Shown piece by piece: positions 4,995 through 5,288 of a stretch of 5,288 bases of DNA. The notes under the pieces were generated by a model, which was not told where the DNA came from, did no database searches, and saw only the letters and a list, made by a program, of their open reading frames with translations. This DNA is from Flavobacteriales bacterium (GTDB taxonomy: Bacteria; Bacteroidota; Bacteroidia; Flavobacteriales_D; CANHHI01), in assembly GCA_947460225.1 (NCBI GenBank), contig CANHHI010000115.1, forward strand, positions 1 through 5,288, given 5' to 3'. Each line of letters begins with the position of its first letter. The stretch's first letter is position 1. A program made the translations under genes and the position numbers.

Positions 4995-5288
4995 TTATGC
5001 TAAACGTGTCTCCAAAAGAGGCACGTTTTTTCCAAAAAATAAAGCCACGTTTTCAGCGAAATGTTTGGTTAAATCAGACACATAAAACGTATAATTTGGT
5101 TTGTCTTTGCCTAGATTGATTAAATGCTGATTTTTGAGTTCTTGCGCCACAGCTTGCGCCACAATATGTGCCGTGTCAATTACTTCCACACGTCCTTGGT
5201 AATACGCCTGGATTTCTTTGGATAACACAGGATAATGTGTGCAAGCCAGTATAATGGAATCTATATTGTCTAATATTTTTTCAGATAG
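4995..5288 (-). CDS. murI: Glutamate racemase, C-terminal part (runs off the window)
   Basis: The last 97 codons of a minus-strand gene; the 5' part lies beyond the window end. Glutamate racemase converts L-glutamate to D-glutamate for peptidoglycan synthesis, using two cysteines as acid and base. The fragment begins LSEKILDNIDSIILACTHYP; ACTHYP is the conserved block with the second catalytic Cys and its neighbouring His. DTAHIVAQAV follows, matching the family's D(S/T)A block after that motif, and then FYVSDLTKHFAENVALFF near the end. The stop is TAA at 4997-4995. The gene converges on the LRR gene with an 18-bp gap, and its last codons contain the LRR gene's terminator. Within the part seen nothing is broken. 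Confidence 0.92.
   Translation of the reverse strand, partial: LSEKILDNIDSIILACTHYPVLSKEIQAYYQGRVEVIDTAHIVAQAVAQELKNQHLINLGKDKPNYTFYVSDLTKHFAENVALFFGKNVPLLETRLA
5002..5031 (+). terminator. Intrinsic terminator of the LRR gene, inside murI
   Basis: An 11-bp stem, 5002-5012 (AAACGTGTCTC) pairing with 5018-5028 (GAGGCACGTTT) with one G-T wobble, a CAAAA loop at 5013-5017, and six T residues at 5026-5031. It starts 25 bp after the LRR stop codon. On the minus strand no T-run directly follows the stem, so it works mainly for + strand transcripts. The whole element is within the coding sequence for the last residues of murI. Confidence 0.85.

Overview
The window looks like chromosomal DNA of a member of the Bacteroidota. 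Three things point there. A DUF2480 protein, a family I know almost only from that phylum, lies on the minus strand. At least one promoter has the form TTTG-N19-TAnnTTTG, which is characteristic of the phylum. Start codons are preceded by A/T-rich leaders without clear Shine-Dalgarno sequences. I cannot name a genus.

Layout: positions 1-185 hold no convincing gene but are rich in short palindromes and contain a 14-bp direct repeat. A complete NhaC-type Na+/H+ antiporter gene (186-1538, +) runs tail to tail, with no base between the stop codons, into a DUF2480 gene (1539-2036, -). The region 2037-2181 is the divergent promoter side of the DUF2480 gene and is a mosaic. It holds a truncated copy of the 5' end of tatD (about 2065-2106), then a 14-codon fragment resembling the N-terminus of KilA-N domain proteins (2130-2174). 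A DUF1016/YhcG-type PD-(D/E)XK nuclease gene follows (2182-3210, +). The intact tatD (3221-3988, +) starts 10 bp later with the second copy of the same sequence. Next come a secreted leucine-rich-repeat protein (4023-4976, +) with its own consensus promoter and a strong intrinsic terminator, and the 3' part of the glutamate racemase gene murI (4995-5288, -), which runs off the window.

The main point is the roughly 1.1-kb DUF1016 segment. It is bracketed by an imperfect direct repeat of the first codons of tatD and carries a decayed KilA-N start. It therefore looks like an accessory nuclease cassette inserted at, and regenerating, the beginning of a housekeeping gene, apparently placed behind the former tatD promoter. 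The repeats and reading frames are directly visible; the insertion history is inference. The other genes are ordinary housekeeping or surface functions: ion homeostasis (nhaC), a TatD-family metal-dependent nuclease, cell-wall D-glutamate supply (murI), and an exported LRR protein of unknown partner. Apart from likely read-through from the DUF1016 gene into tatD, nothing suggests that they act in one pathway.
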